Assembly (NCBI RefSeq): GCF_001307275.1
Contig: NZ_CP012831.1
Span: 4,208,501-4,272,500 of the forward strand
DNA: 64,000 nucleotides
From: Pseudomonas fluorescens
Lineage (GTDB): Bacteria > Pseudomonadota > Gammaproteobacteria > Pseudomonadales > Pseudomonadaceae
Direction of reading: 5' to 3'
Notes under the pieces: generated by a model
Databases searched by the model: none
What the model saw: the letters and a program-made list of their open reading frames with translations, nothing else
What the model was told of the DNA's origin: nothing
Shown here: positions 37,276 to 45,168 of the stretch, piece by piece
How the letters are laid out: each line of letters opens with the position of its first letter
How positions within the stretch are numbered: the stretch's first letter is position 1
Made by a program: the position numbers and the translations under genes

Positions 37276-38637
37276 ATGCGCCAAATCTGGAAACCTTTTC
37301 GAGCGCTTTATTTCGCCTCGCTGATGATGTTGATCGGCTCGGGCCTCTTGAGTACTTACCTGGCCTTGCGCCTGGCCGCCGACCATGTGGACAGCCTCTG
37401 GGTCGGTGCGCTGATGGCCGCCAACTACTTCGGCCTGGTGCTGGGCGGCAAGATCGGCCACCGGCTGATCGCCCGCGTCGGGCACATCCGCGCCTATTCG
37501 GCCTGCGCCGGGATCGTCGGGGCAGCGGTGCTGGGCCATGGCCTGGTGGACTGGCTGCCGGCGTGGATCGTGCTGCGGATGATTGTTGGCCTGGGCATGA
37601 TGTGCCAGTACATGGTCATCGAGAGCTGGCTCAATGAGCAGGCCGATGCCAAGCAGCGTGGGGTGGTGTTCAGCGGCTACATGATCGCCTCGTACCTGGG
37701 GCTGGTGCTGGGGCAGTTGATCCTGGTCATGCACCCGGCCCTGGGCTTGGAGCTGCTGATGCTGGTGGCGCTGTGCTTCGCCCTGTGCCTGGTGCCGGTA
37801 ACGCTGACCCGGCGAATTCACCCGGCGGCGCTGCATCCGGCGCCCATGGAGCCGCGTTTCTTCATCAAGCGTGTGCCGCAGTCGTTGAGCACGGTGTTGG
37901 GTTCGGGGCTGATCGTCGGCTCGTTCTATGGTTTGGCACCGCTGTACGCGTCCCAGCAGGGCTTGTCGACCGAGCAGGTCGGTCTGTTCATGGGGAGCTG
38001 CATCTTTGCCGGATTGTTGGTGCAGTGGCCGCTGGGCTGGCTGTCTGACCGTTACGACCGGGCGTTGCTGATCCGCTGCTTTGCGCTGGTCCTGACGATT
38101 TGTGCGCTGCCGTTGGCGATCCTTCCGGCGGTGCCGCTGGAGGTGCTGTTCGTCGCCGGGTTCTTCTGTTCGCTGGTGCAGTTCTGCCTGTATCCGCTGG
38201 CGGTGGCGTTTTCCAACGACCACGTCGAAGCGGATCGAAGGGTGTCCCTGACCGCGATGCTATTGGTGACCTATGGCGTTGGCGCCAGTATCGGGCCGCT
38301 GGTGGCGGGGGTGCTGATGAAGATGTTCGGTAGCCAGATGCTCTACGGCTTTTTCGCCTTCTTCGCCCTGGTGCTGGTGTGGCGGATCCGGCCGAAAGCG
38401 GTGACCAACCTGCATCAGGTCGATGACGCACCGCTGCATCACGTGGCGATGCCGGACAGCATGTCGAGTTCGCCTCTGGTGGCGTGCCTCGATCCACGGG
38501 TGGATGAACAAGTGGTGCAGGAGCAGATGCAGGCACCGGCCAGCCCGGAGATGGAGCCAGAGCCCGCCACTGAGACCGTGGCTGAAGCTGACGCCGAGGC
38601 GCCTGAGGCCCCTAGCTTTACCCAGGCCAGGCCTTGA
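37276..38637 (+). CDS. MFS transporter (YcaD-like)
   Basis: A 453-residue membrane protein with twelve predicted helices. The start at 37276 (MRQIWKPFRALYFASLMML) matches the first membrane helix; the frame is open further upstream but overlaps the preceding gene. Features are GGKIGHRLIARVGHIRAY between helices 2 and 3 (MFS motif A-like) and VIESWLNEQA after helix 4, a motif of the YcaD/UMF1-like group. The cytoplasmic tail is long, acidic and proline-rich (EPEPATETVAEADAEAPEAP), unusual for the family. Substrate unknown; the neighbour suggests an amine or amino-acid derivative, as inference. Confidence 0.82.
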   Translation: MRQIWKPFRALYFASLMMLIGSGLLSTYLALRLAADHVDSLWVGALMAANYFGLVLGGKIGHRLIARVGHIRAYSACAGIVGAAVLGHGLVDWLPAWIVLRMIVGLGMMCQYMVIESWLNEQADAKQRGVVFSGYMIASYLGLVLGQLILVMHPALGLELLMLVALCFALCLVPVTLTRRIHPAALHPAPMEPRFFIKRVPQSLSTVLGSGLIVGSFYGLAPLYASQQGLSTEQVGLFMGSCIFAGLLVQWPLGWLSDRYDRALLIRCFALVLTICALPLAILPAVPLEVLFVAGFFCSLVQFCLYPLAVAFSNDHVEADRRVSLTAMLLVTYGVGASIGPLVAGVLMKMFGSQMLYGFFAFFALVLVWRIRPKAVTNLHQVDDAPLHHVAMPDSMSSSPLVACLDPRVDEQVVQEQMQAPASPEMEPEPATETVAEADAEAPEAPSFTQARP

Positions 38638-38650
38638 AACGGGCATAAAA

Positions 38651-38686
38651 AAACGGGCAGTCGCCGCAAGGGACTGCCCGTTTTTT
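38651..38686. terminator. Bidirectional terminator between MFS gene and flgZ
   Basis: AACGGGCAGTC pairs with GACTGCCCGTT, flanked by A and T runs on the two sides; it serves the convergent genes. Confidence 0.9.
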
Positions 38687-38699
38687 CATGACTCGACGA

Positions 38700-39446
38700 T
38701 CAGAGGTCGTCTTTATCGAAGCGTCGGGCTTCACGCTGGAGCTGGTAGACGAACCGCTCGACCTGCCGTTGCACCAGGCCGCTGATGTTGTGGAAGCGTA
38801 CGCCAGCGAAGGTGGTGTTGAATCTTTCTTCGAAATGCAGGTAACGCAGCTCGACCGGGGCGATCATGTTGCCAAACGGCAGGGCCGCGATGAAGCGCTC
38901 GTACACCTGGCCCAATTGCAGGCGTTCGGTGATGTCACCGTCGAAACGCAGCTTGCAACCGGTGGCGGAAATGTCCAGCAGCTTGCCGTCCACGGGGGAC
39001 TTGAGCTTGTCGCCGCCCAGTTCAACGCTCACCAGTTGGGCCAGTTTCAGGGCGGCGCGGAAGGCGTTGCGACGCTGGTGGTAGACCACTTCGTCGGGCA
39101 GGGCGCCGCGATAGCAGCGACCGTCGCTGGATTCATCGATGGTCAATGGACCCTTGCCATCCCAGGCGATGCGTACGCCGTCATGGAAACCTTCGACGCG
39201 AAACGGCTCGCCGGCCAGCAGGAAACGCTCGCCGTCCCGGGGAATCATTTCATCCAGGGCGATGGAATTGGTCTCGCGATCGACATTGACCAGATAGCTC
39301 TGGAAGCGCTGGGTACGTTCATGGAAGGTAATGATCAGCGGGTCGTGGCTATCTTGCAGCATCCGCAGGTTGCCAGAAATTTCCAGGGGCGTGGTGAGGA
39401 CCTTGGGGGGCTGCGGAGCGTCATCCGCGTTTGAGGCATTGAACAC
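38700..39446 (-). CDS. flgZ: Flagellar brake protein FlgZ (YcgR family, PilZ domain)
   Basis: A 248-residue protein. The N-terminal YcgR domain (about 20-120) is followed by a PilZ domain (about 120-240) with the c-di-GMP motifs RNAFR (RxxxR, in HQRRNAFRA) and DISATG (D/NxSxxG). When it binds c-di-GMP it acts on the flagellar motor to reduce swimming. It is the last gene of the minus-strand group flgA, flgM, flgN, flgZ, as in other fluorescent pseudomonads. It may share transcripts from the sigma-28 promoter upstream of flgM. Confidence 0.93.
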   Translation of the reverse strand: MFNASNADDAPQPPKVLTTPLEISGNLRMLQDSHDPLIITFHERTQRFQSYLVNVDRETNSIALDEMIPRDGERFLLAGEPFRVEGFHDGVRIAWDGKGPLTIDESSDGRCYRGALPDEVVYHQRRNAFRAALKLAQLVSVELGGDKLKSPVDGKLLDISATGCKLRFDGDITERLQLGQVYERFIAALPFGNMIAPVELRYLHFEERFNTTFAGVRFHNISGLVQRQVERFVYQLQREARRFDKDDL

Positions 39447-39538
39447 GGTGGGTCAATCTCCAGGCAAAATACGACTACGAATGGCCGGCATTTTGCCAGC
39501 ATGTATCGCGCGTTGATAGAGCGAAGGCATTGTTCGTT

Positions 39539-40006
39539 TCATGCCTGGCTGAGCGGGCGGTGCTTGACCATTCTGGCCGTCGAACCGCTTGCGTCGTACA
39601 GCGTCGGGATCTCGCCACCGTTGAGAATGCGCAACTGGTTGGCGGTGGCGGCTTGCTGCATCAGGATCGACTGGCCGTTGCGGGCGTTGGTTGCCTGGCA
39701 TTGGGCGAGCAGGTCGTTGAGCACTTTGCTCTGGGACCGCAGCTGATCGCCGATGGTCGACTGGGCAGCCAACTGCTCAAGGCCGTCATGACTGGCGGGC
39801 AGGTTGAGGCTGGCGAGGATCTCGCTGCGCTTGCGGCCATGCTGGTCGAGCAAGATGATCAGTGCCTGTTTCTGCGCCAGGATGGTTTCCAGCAAAGGCA
39901 TGTCACGACCGTGCAGGGCCACGGATTCGGCCTGCAATAACTCCAGCAATTGTTGCGCTGGAACGAAGTCGTCGATGATCAGTTGCAACAAATGAGTGTC
40001 GTGCAT
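39539..40006 (-). CDS. flgN: Flagellar synthesis chaperone FlgN
   Basis: A 155-residue helical protein with the FlgN-like pattern HLLQLIIDDFVPAQQLLELLQAESVALHGRD. FlgN is the export chaperone for the hook-associated proteins FlgK and FlgL. It lies directly after flgM (47-bp gap) on the minus strand, the usual order. The C-terminal part, including LYDASGSTARMVK, is the probable substrate-binding tail. Confidence 0.9.
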   Translation of the reverse strand: MHDTHLLQLIIDDFVPAQQLLELLQAESVALHGRDMPLLETILAQKQALIILLDQHGRKRSEILASLNLPASHDGLEQLAAQSTIGDQLRSQSKVLNDLLAQCQATNARNGQSILMQQAATANQLRILNGGEIPTLYDASGSTARMVKHRPLSQA

Positions 40007-40053
40007 GGCTGGCCTTGGGTCTTAGCGTCCAAAAGCCTGGCGCAGGCGGCGGC

Positions 40054-40371
40054 CTAGCGCTGGGCTTCGAAGTTGAGCAGTTTGCTGGCTACGCGGTTGC
40101 TGTCGACTTTGTAGCTGCCATCGGCGATGGCTGCTTTCAACTCGGCCACGCGGGCGTTGTCGACGACAGGTTGATCGCGCAGCTTGTCAGTGAGCTTCTG
40201 CAACTGCTGAGCCTCATTGCTGAGGTGTACCGACTCCCCGTTGCTGACCTGTTCGGCTGGCGTGGACACCGGTGCGGATTTGTCGGATTCGACGGTTTCC
40301 TTGGCGGCGCTGGTACGCGTAGTGCCTGTCAGCGGTGAAGAGCTGTTTAAACGATTGAAATCGATGACCAT
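40054..40371 (-). CDS. flgM: Anti-sigma-28 factor FlgM
   Basis: A 105-residue protein starting MVIDFNRLNSSSPLTG. The N-terminal half is low in structure, and the C-terminal half (VAELKAAIADGSYKVDSNRVASKLLNFE) is the FliA-binding domain. It holds FliA inactive until hook completion, then is exported. A near-perfect FliA promoter lies 40-66 bases before its start, giving the known feedback. Confidence 0.95.
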   Translation of the reverse strand: MVIDFNRLNSSSPLTGTTRTSAAKETVESDKSAPVSTPAEQVSNGESVHLSNEAQQLQKLTDKLRDQPVVDNARVAELKAAIADGSYKVDSNRVASKLLNFEAQR

Positions 40372-40410
40372 GGTAAAAAACCTCTGGTGGGTATTTGGAC
40401 GCTTGCCATG

Positions 40411-40437
40411 TTTTCGGCCATCCCCAAAAAAACTTTA
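40411..40437 (-). promoter_or_regulatory. Sigma-28 (FliA) promoter of flgM
   Basis: On the minus strand TAAAGTTT, an 11-base spacer, and GCCGAAAA match the consensus TAAAGTTT-N11-GCCGATAA at 15 of 16 positions. Confidence 0.9.
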
Positions 40438-40546
40438 GGCTCATTTATTCAATGAACGTGCGCACGTCTGCGCTTGCCTTGGCGTAAGGCACAGTCTAGG
40501 GAACACCGGGATCAAGCGCCAGCTTTCTACCTCCTCTATCGGGTCA

Positions 40547-41311
40547 TTACATCGCCACTTCCACTTGGCCTGGAGCCATCACTTGCGCCTTGATGACGCG
40601 CTGGGAATTGAGGTTTTTTACCCGTATCTGTTCACGCATGCCGCCGTTGGACAGGGCCTCGCCGGGCATCCGCACGGCCAGTGAGCCGCTGCGGGCGGTG
40701 ATGACCACCTGGTCGCCCTTGCGGACCACTTCGGCCTGTTCCAGGTGCACCAGCGTCACGACCTGATCGGCGACCATTGGTCGGACAAGTTTCTGTCCGA
40801 TGGCCTGATCGACAGAGGTCAGGAAGCCCTGGGTGATCTGGCTGATGTCCCGTTCGCGCAACATCACGTCCTGGGGCTCGACGATCCCGGCCCGCTTGAG
40901 TGGACGCGTGGTGGTGACGATTTCCCGGAACAGGCGCACTTGAGCGGGCACGAACACCGTCCAGGGCGCGGCGCTGTCGCAGCGAACCTTCACCGTGACA
41001 CGGCCCAGGGGCCGGGCCGGGCTCTCCAGCGAAGCAGTCAATTCCTTGTCACACATGGGCATGCGCAGGCGCGGGTCGAGCTGGTTGACTTCGATTTCGT
41101 AACGACCTTCGGTTTGACTGGTTGCCAGGTAGTCTTCTACGGTGAATTCAAGAAAGCCCTGAGTGACGCCGATAAGGAGATCAGGCAAGGTAACCGGAGC
41201 CGCCGCAAGGGCAGGACCGCCCGAAATGAACAGGCAGGCAGCCAGCAGTGCACCGAGCCAGTGGCGGCAGTGAGTGTTCAGGCGTCGAGAAAATGTCGTT
41301 TGTGCGTTCAT
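40547..41311 (-). CDS. flgA: Flagella basal body P-ring formation chaperone FlgA
   Basis: A 254-residue protein with a signal peptide (hydrophobic LGALLAACLFISGGPALAA, cleavage near residue 36) and SAF-like domain features in the C-terminal half (RAGIVEPQDVMLRERDI, NLNSQRVIKAQVMAPGQVEV). It helps assemble the periplasmic P-ring made of FlgI. It is divergent from cheV, with a 78-base gap. The start codon lies very near a sigma-54-like promoter, so a downstream start cannot be ruled out. Confidence 0.92.
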   Translation of the reverse strand: MNAQTTFSRRLNTHCRHWLGALLAACLFISGGPALAAAPVTLPDLLIGVTQGFLEFTVEDYLATSQTEGRYEIEVNQLDPRLRMPMCDKELTASLESPARPLGRVTVKVRCDSAAPWTVFVPAQVRLFREIVTTTRPLKRAGIVEPQDVMLRERDISQITQGFLTSVDQAIGQKLVRPMVADQVVTLVHLEQAEVVRKGDQVVITARSGSLAVRMPGEALSNGGMREQIRVKNLNSQRVIKAQVMAPGQVEVAM

Positions 41312-41322
41312 GCCGGTTCAAT

Positions 41323-41338
41323 AGCAAGCCCCGTGCCG
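41323..41338 (-). promoter_or_regulatory. Candidate sigma-54 promoter of flgA
   Basis: On the minus strand CGGCACG-GGGC-TTGCT matches the consensus TGGCACG-N4-TTGCW at all but one position. The predicted start of transcription is only 1-3 bases before the annotated ATG, which is a difficulty. Confidence 0.5.
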
Positions 41339-41389
41339 TTTAGTGATGAATGCGCGTCGGACACATTAGCGTTAGGTAGGAGTCAGGGC

Positions 41390-42316
41390 ATGGCGGGAGT
41401 AATGGATTCGGTGAACCAGCGCACTCAGCTGGTCGGTCAGAATCGCCTGGAGCTGTTGTTGTTCCGTCTCGACGGCCAACAAATGTACGGGATCAACGTA
41501 TTCAAGGTCCGCGAGGTGCTGCAATGCCCCAAGCTGACCCTGATGCCCAAGTCCAGCCCCGTCGTGTGCGGTGTGGCCAATATCCGGGGTGCGACCATCC
41601 CGATTCTCGACCTGGCGATGGCGACCGGTTCCGGTCGGCTGCTGGACCAGAGCAATCCGTTCGTGATCATTACCGAGTACAACACCAAGACCCAGGGTTT
41701 CCTGGTGCGCTCGGTGGAGCGCATCGTCAACATGAACTGGGAAGAGATCCATCCGCCGCCCAAGGGCACCGGCCGCGATCACTACCTGACGGCTGTGACC
41801 CGGGTCGACAACCAGTTGGTGGAAATCATCGACGTGGAGAAGATCCTCGCCGAAGTGGCGCCCACGCCGGAAGCGATTTCTGCGGGTGTGGTGGACGCCG
41901 AGACCCAGCACAAGGCGATTTCGCTGCGGGTGCTGACCGTCGATGATTCGTCGGTGGCACGTAAGCAGGTAACCCGTTGCCTGCAAACGGTCGGTGTGGA
42001 GGTGGTGGCGTTGAACGATGGGCGGCAGGCGCTGGATTACCTGCGTGCGCTGGTCGACGAGGGCAAGAAGCCCGAAGAGGAATTCCTGATGATGATCTCC
42101 GACATCGAGATGCCGGAGATGGACGGGTACACCCTGACCTCGGAAATCCGCAGCGATCCGCGCATGCAAAAGCTGCACATCATCTTGCATACTTCGTTGT
42201 CCGGGGTTTTCAACCAGGCGATGGTCAAGAAGGTCGGTGCCGACGATTTCCTGGCGAAATTCCGTCCCGATGACCTGGCGTCCCGGGTGGTCGATCGGAT
42301 CAAGGCAGCAGAATAA
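41390..42316 (+). CDS. cheV: Chemotaxis protein CheV
   Basis: A 308-residue protein; the ATG at 41390 follows TAGGAG. The N-terminal CheW domain (about 15-155: LLLFRLDGQQMYGINVFKVREV, CGVANIRGATIPILDL) joins a receiver domain (about 175-305) with D238 in MMISDIEMPEMDG and a conserved lysine KVGADDF..K. CheV couples chemoreceptors to CheA and can be phosphorylated for adaptation. It is followed by cheR after 58 bases; the flgBCDE group comes next. Confidence 0.95.
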   Translation: MAGVMDSVNQRTQLVGQNRLELLLFRLDGQQMYGINVFKVREVLQCPKLTLMPKSSPVVCGVANIRGATIPILDLAMATGSGRLLDQSNPFVIITEYNTKTQGFLVRSVERIVNMNWEEIHPPPKGTGRDHYLTAVTRVDNQLVEIIDVEKILAEVAPTPEAISAGVVDAETQHKAISLRVLTVDDSSVARKQVTRCLQTVGVEVVALNDGRQALDYLRALVDEGKKPEEEFLMMISDIEMPEMDGYTLTSEIRSDPRMQKLHIILHTSLSGVFNQAMVKKVGADDFLAKFRPDDLASRVVDRIKAAE

Positions 42317-42374
42317 AGTAAAGGTCGGGCGCGTTGTGCGCCCGGCAAGTCAACACGATGAAAGAGGCGGTATC

Positions 42375-43202
42375 TTGTCTACGGGTAATTTGGATTTCGA
42401 ACAGTTCCGGGTCTTCCTGGAAAAAGCCTGTGGCATCTTGCTTGGTGAAAACAAGCAATACCTGGTGTCGAGCCGTCTCAATAAATTGATGGAGCAACAG
42501 GGCCTCAAGTCATTGGGCGAGCTTGTGCAGCGTATCCAGACCCAACCGCGCAGCGGCTTGCGCGAGATGGTGGTGGACGCCATGACCACCAACGAAACCC
42601 TGTGGTTTCGTGACACCTATCCGTTCGAAGTACTGAAGAACAAAGTGCTGCCGGCCGCCATCAAGGCCAGCCCGGGCCAGCGCTTGCGGATCTGGTCGGC
42701 GGCCTGTTCGTCGGGGCAGGAACCCTATTCGCTGTCGATGTCCATCGATGAGTTCGAACGCTCCAACCTGGGCCAGTTGAAAGGCGGCGTGCAGATCGTC
42801 GCCACCGACCTGTCCGGGACCATGCTCAATAACTGCAAGACTGGCGAGTACGACAGCCTGGCCATCGGCCGTGGTTTGTCGCCGGACCGGCTGCAACGCT
42901 ACTTCGACCCGAAAGGGCCGGGCAAGTGGGTGGTCAAGGCACCGATCAAGAGCCGGGTGGAGTTTCGCTCGTTCAACCTGCTGGACAGCTACGCCAGCCT
43001 GGGCAAGTTCGACATCGTGTTTTGCCGCAACGTGCTGATCTACTTCTCCGCCGAAGTGAAGAAAGACATCCTGCTGCGTATCCATAGCACCCTCAAGCCG
43101 GGCGGCTACCTGTTCCTTGGCGCCTCCGAGGCGTTGAACGGGTTGCCGGATCATTACCAGATGGTCCAGTGCAGCCCGGGGATCATCTACCAGGCGAAGT
43201 GA
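42375..43202 (+). CDS. cheR: Chemotaxis protein methyltransferase CheR, TTG start
   Basis: A 275-residue SAM-dependent methyltransferase. The N-terminus must be STGNLDFEQFRVFLEKACGI, which is opened by TTG at 42375 with AGAGGCGG just upstream. An in-frame ATG at 42237 would overlap cheV and add 46 non-family residues. Motifs are TTNETLWFRDTYPFEV, IWSAACSSGQEPYSL (SAM-binding) and FDIVFCRNVLIYF. It methylates glutamates of chemoreceptors. Confidence 0.94.
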   Translation: MSTGNLDFEQFRVFLEKACGILLGENKQYLVSSRLNKLMEQQGLKSLGELVQRIQTQPRSGLREMVVDAMTTNETLWFRDTYPFEVLKNKVLPAAIKASPGQRLRIWSAACSSGQEPYSLSMSIDEFERSNLGQLKGGVQIVATDLSGTMLNNCKTGEYDSLAIGRGLSPDRLQRYFDPKGPGKWVVKAPIKSRVEFRSFNLLDSYASLGKFDIVFCRNVLIYFSAEVKKDILLRIHSTLKPGGYLFLGASEALNGLPDHYQMVQCSPGIIYQAK

Positions 43203-43222
43203 TTCGCGGGTGTTGTCAAAAA

Positions 43223-43250
43223 ACGGGAGCCCCAAGGGGCTCCTTTTTTT
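43223..43250 (+). terminator. Intrinsic terminator after cheR
   Basis: GGAGCCCC and GGGGCTCC form an 8-bp stem followed by TTTTTTT. Confidence 0.88.
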
Positions 43251-43272
43251 GCCTACCAGCCGGGACCATCTC

Positions 43273-43362
43273 CTGTGGGAGCGAGCTTGCTCGCGATAGC
43301 GGCGGCCCATCCAAAATCCATGTCACTGACAGACCGCTATCGCGAGCAAGCTCGCTCCCACA
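43273..43362. repeat. REP inverted pair (REPIN)
   Basis: CTGTGGGAGCGAGCTTGCTC and the inverted GAGCAAGCTCGCTCCCACA; it lies between the cheR terminator and the flgB promoter. Confidence 0.9.
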
Positions 43363-43488
43363 TTTTGACTCGCGTCGCCGGGTGAAAGCGGCAGAAAAGC
43401 GGCAGGTAAGCGGAAACCCGTTGCCGCTTTTCTGGCATTGCCGCTTTGCCGGTGCCCGCAAAGCCCCGGTTTATGGGGTTTTTGGAAA

Positions 43489-43504
43489 TGGCACGGCGCT
43501 TGCT
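43489..43504 (+). promoter_or_regulatory. Sigma-54 promoter of flgBCDE
   Basis: TGGCACG-GCGC-TTGCT is a perfect match to the RpoN consensus, 44 bases before flgB. FleQ/FleR-type enhancer control is expected from knowledge of Pseudomonas. Confidence 0.88.
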
Positions 43505-43547
43505 TTAGCCGTCGTACGTACATTCTGGTCACCCAAAGGTTTCCGAC

Positions 43548-43955
43548 ATGAGCATCAGCTTCGATAAAGCGCTCGGTATCCACGAACAGGCCCTGAGCTT
43601 CCGCGCCCAGCGTGCCGAAGTCCTGGCCAACAACATCGCCAACGCCGACACCCCGAACTACAAGGCGCGGGACCTGGACTTTTCCAAGGTGCTCGCCGAG
43701 CAGAACGACAAGGCCAAGAACGGCCACTTCGCCTTGAACATGACCAACAACCGTCATATCGAAGCCGAAGGCCTGGGCAATGGCGACGAGTCGCTGATGT
43801 ATCGCACGCCGATGCAACCGTCGATCGACCAGAACACCGTGGACGCTCAACTGGAACAGTCCAACTACGCGGAAAACTCCGTGAACTTCCAGGCCAGCTT
43901 CACCCTGCTCAACAGTAAGTTCAAAGGGCTGATATCGGCCCTGCGCGGAGAGTAA
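43548..43955 (+). CDS. flgB: Flagellar basal-body rod protein FlgB
   Basis: A 135-residue proximal rod protein. The N-terminal rod signature is ALSFRAQRAEVLANNIANADTPNYKARDLDF; the C-terminal helix is NFQASFTLLNSKFKGLISALRGE. It forms the inner part of the rod inside the basal body. First gene of the flgBCDE operon, directly behind a sigma-54 promoter; flgC follows after 3 bases. Confidence 0.96.
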   Translation: MSISFDKALGIHEQALSFRAQRAEVLANNIANADTPNYKARDLDFSKVLAEQNDKAKNGHFALNMTNNRHIEAEGLGNGDESLMYRTPMQPSIDQNTVDAQLEQSNYAENSVNFQASFTLLNSKFKGLISALRGE

Positions 43956-43958
43956 GCC

Positions 43959-44402
43959 ATGTCGATTGCTAGCGTATTCAACATTGCCGGCAGTGCCATG
44001 AGTGCCCAGACCACTCGCCTGAACACCGTCGCCAGTAACATCGCCAACGCCGAGACCGTTTCGTCGAGCATCGACCAGACCTATCGCGCCCGCCACCCGG
44101 TATTCGCCACCATGTTCCAGGGCGGCCAGTCCGGTGGCAGCGACTCGCTGTTCCAGGATCAGGAAGCGGCCGGGCAAGGCGTACAGGTGCTTGGCGTGGT
44201 CGAGGACCAGAGCAACCTCGAAGCACGTTATGAGCCAAACCATCCGGCCGCGGACGCCAAGGGTTATGTCTACTACCCGAACGTCAACGTCGTCGAAGAA
44301 ATGGCCGACATGATTTCCGCCAGTCGTTCGTTCCAGACCAACGCCGAAATGATGAACACCGCCAAAGCCATGATGCAGAAGGTCCTGACCCTCGGTCAGT
44401 GA
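43959..44402 (+). CDS. flgC: Flagellar basal-body rod protein FlgC
   Basis: A 147-residue rod protein with the rod signature SAQTTRLNTVASNIANAET and the C-terminal NVVEEMADMISASRSFQTNAE, which forms the D0 helix. It is close to FlgB and FlgD in the operon; the stop is 15 bases before flgD. Confidence 0.96.
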   Translation: MSIASVFNIAGSAMSAQTTRLNTVASNIANAETVSSSIDQTYRARHPVFATMFQGGQSGGSDSLFQDQEAAGQGVQVLGVVEDQSNLEARYEPNHPAADAKGYVYYPNVNVVEEMADMISASRSFQTNAEMMNTAKAMMQKVLTLGQ

Positions 44403-44417
44403 TAAGGGGCGAGTCAC

Positions 44418-45140
44418 ATGAGCGTTACCAACACTACAAGCGGTTTGAGCCTCAACGAGATTCTGGCCAACTCCTCGGTCAAGACCAACACCACGACCGA
44501 TGGCCTGGGCGCGGCGACCAGCGCTGCCACCGGCAAGAAGGAGCTGGGCAAGGATGCGTTCCTGCAACTGCTCGTTACCCAGCTGAAAAACCAGAACCCG
44601 CTGGAGCCACAGGACAACGGTGAGTTCGTTGCCCAGTTGGCGCAGTTCAGCAGCCTGGAAGGCATCACCACCCTCAACGAGACGGTGAGCGGCATCGCCG
44701 GCAACTACAACTCGTCCCAGGCCCTGCAGGCCTCGTCGCTGGTGGGCCGCTCGGTCATTGCCCCAGGTGACAAGGCTGTGGTCGATACCTCCAAGAGCCT
44801 CAACGGTACGGTGGTGGTGCCGGCATCGGTGTCCTCCGTCGCCGTCAAGATCGTGGACAAGGACGGCAAGACCGTTCGCACCATCGACCTGGGCAGCCAG
44901 AACGCCGGCAACTCGGCCTTCATCTGGGATGGCAAGAACGATGCGGGCACGGTCGTCGAATCGGGCACTTACACCTTCGCTGCGTCGACCACCATCGATG
45001 GCAAGGCCACGTCGCTGATCACCAACCTGCCGGCCACGGTCAGCAGCGTGACCATCAGCCAGACGGGCGGCGAGCTGATGCTCAACCTGGCCGGGCTGGG
45101 CAGCATTGCCCTGTCCAAAGTACAAACTATTGGTATGTAG
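44418..45140 (+). CDS. flgD: Flagellar hook assembly protein FlgD
   Basis: A 240-residue hook-capping protein. The N-terminal export/capping region contains LGKDAFLQLLVTQLKNQNPLEPQDN (about 50-75), the middle is a Tudor-like and FnIII-like domain with FIWDGKNDAGTVVESGTYTF. FlgD guides addition of FlgE subunits at the growing hook tip and is then discarded. Confidence 0.95.
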   Translation: MSVTNTTSGLSLNEILANSSVKTNTTTDGLGAATSAATGKKELGKDAFLQLLVTQLKNQNPLEPQDNGEFVAQLAQFSSLEGITTLNETVSGIAGNYNSSQALQASSLVGRSVIAPGDKAVVDTSKSLNGTVVVPASVSSVAVKIVDKDGKTVRTIDLGSQNAGNSAFIWDGKNDAGTVVESGTYTFAASTTIDGKATSLITNLPATVSSVTISQTGGELMLNLAGLGSIALSKVQTIGM

Positions 45141-45168
45141 AGCCGACTAACCGGCAAAAGGAGTCAAC

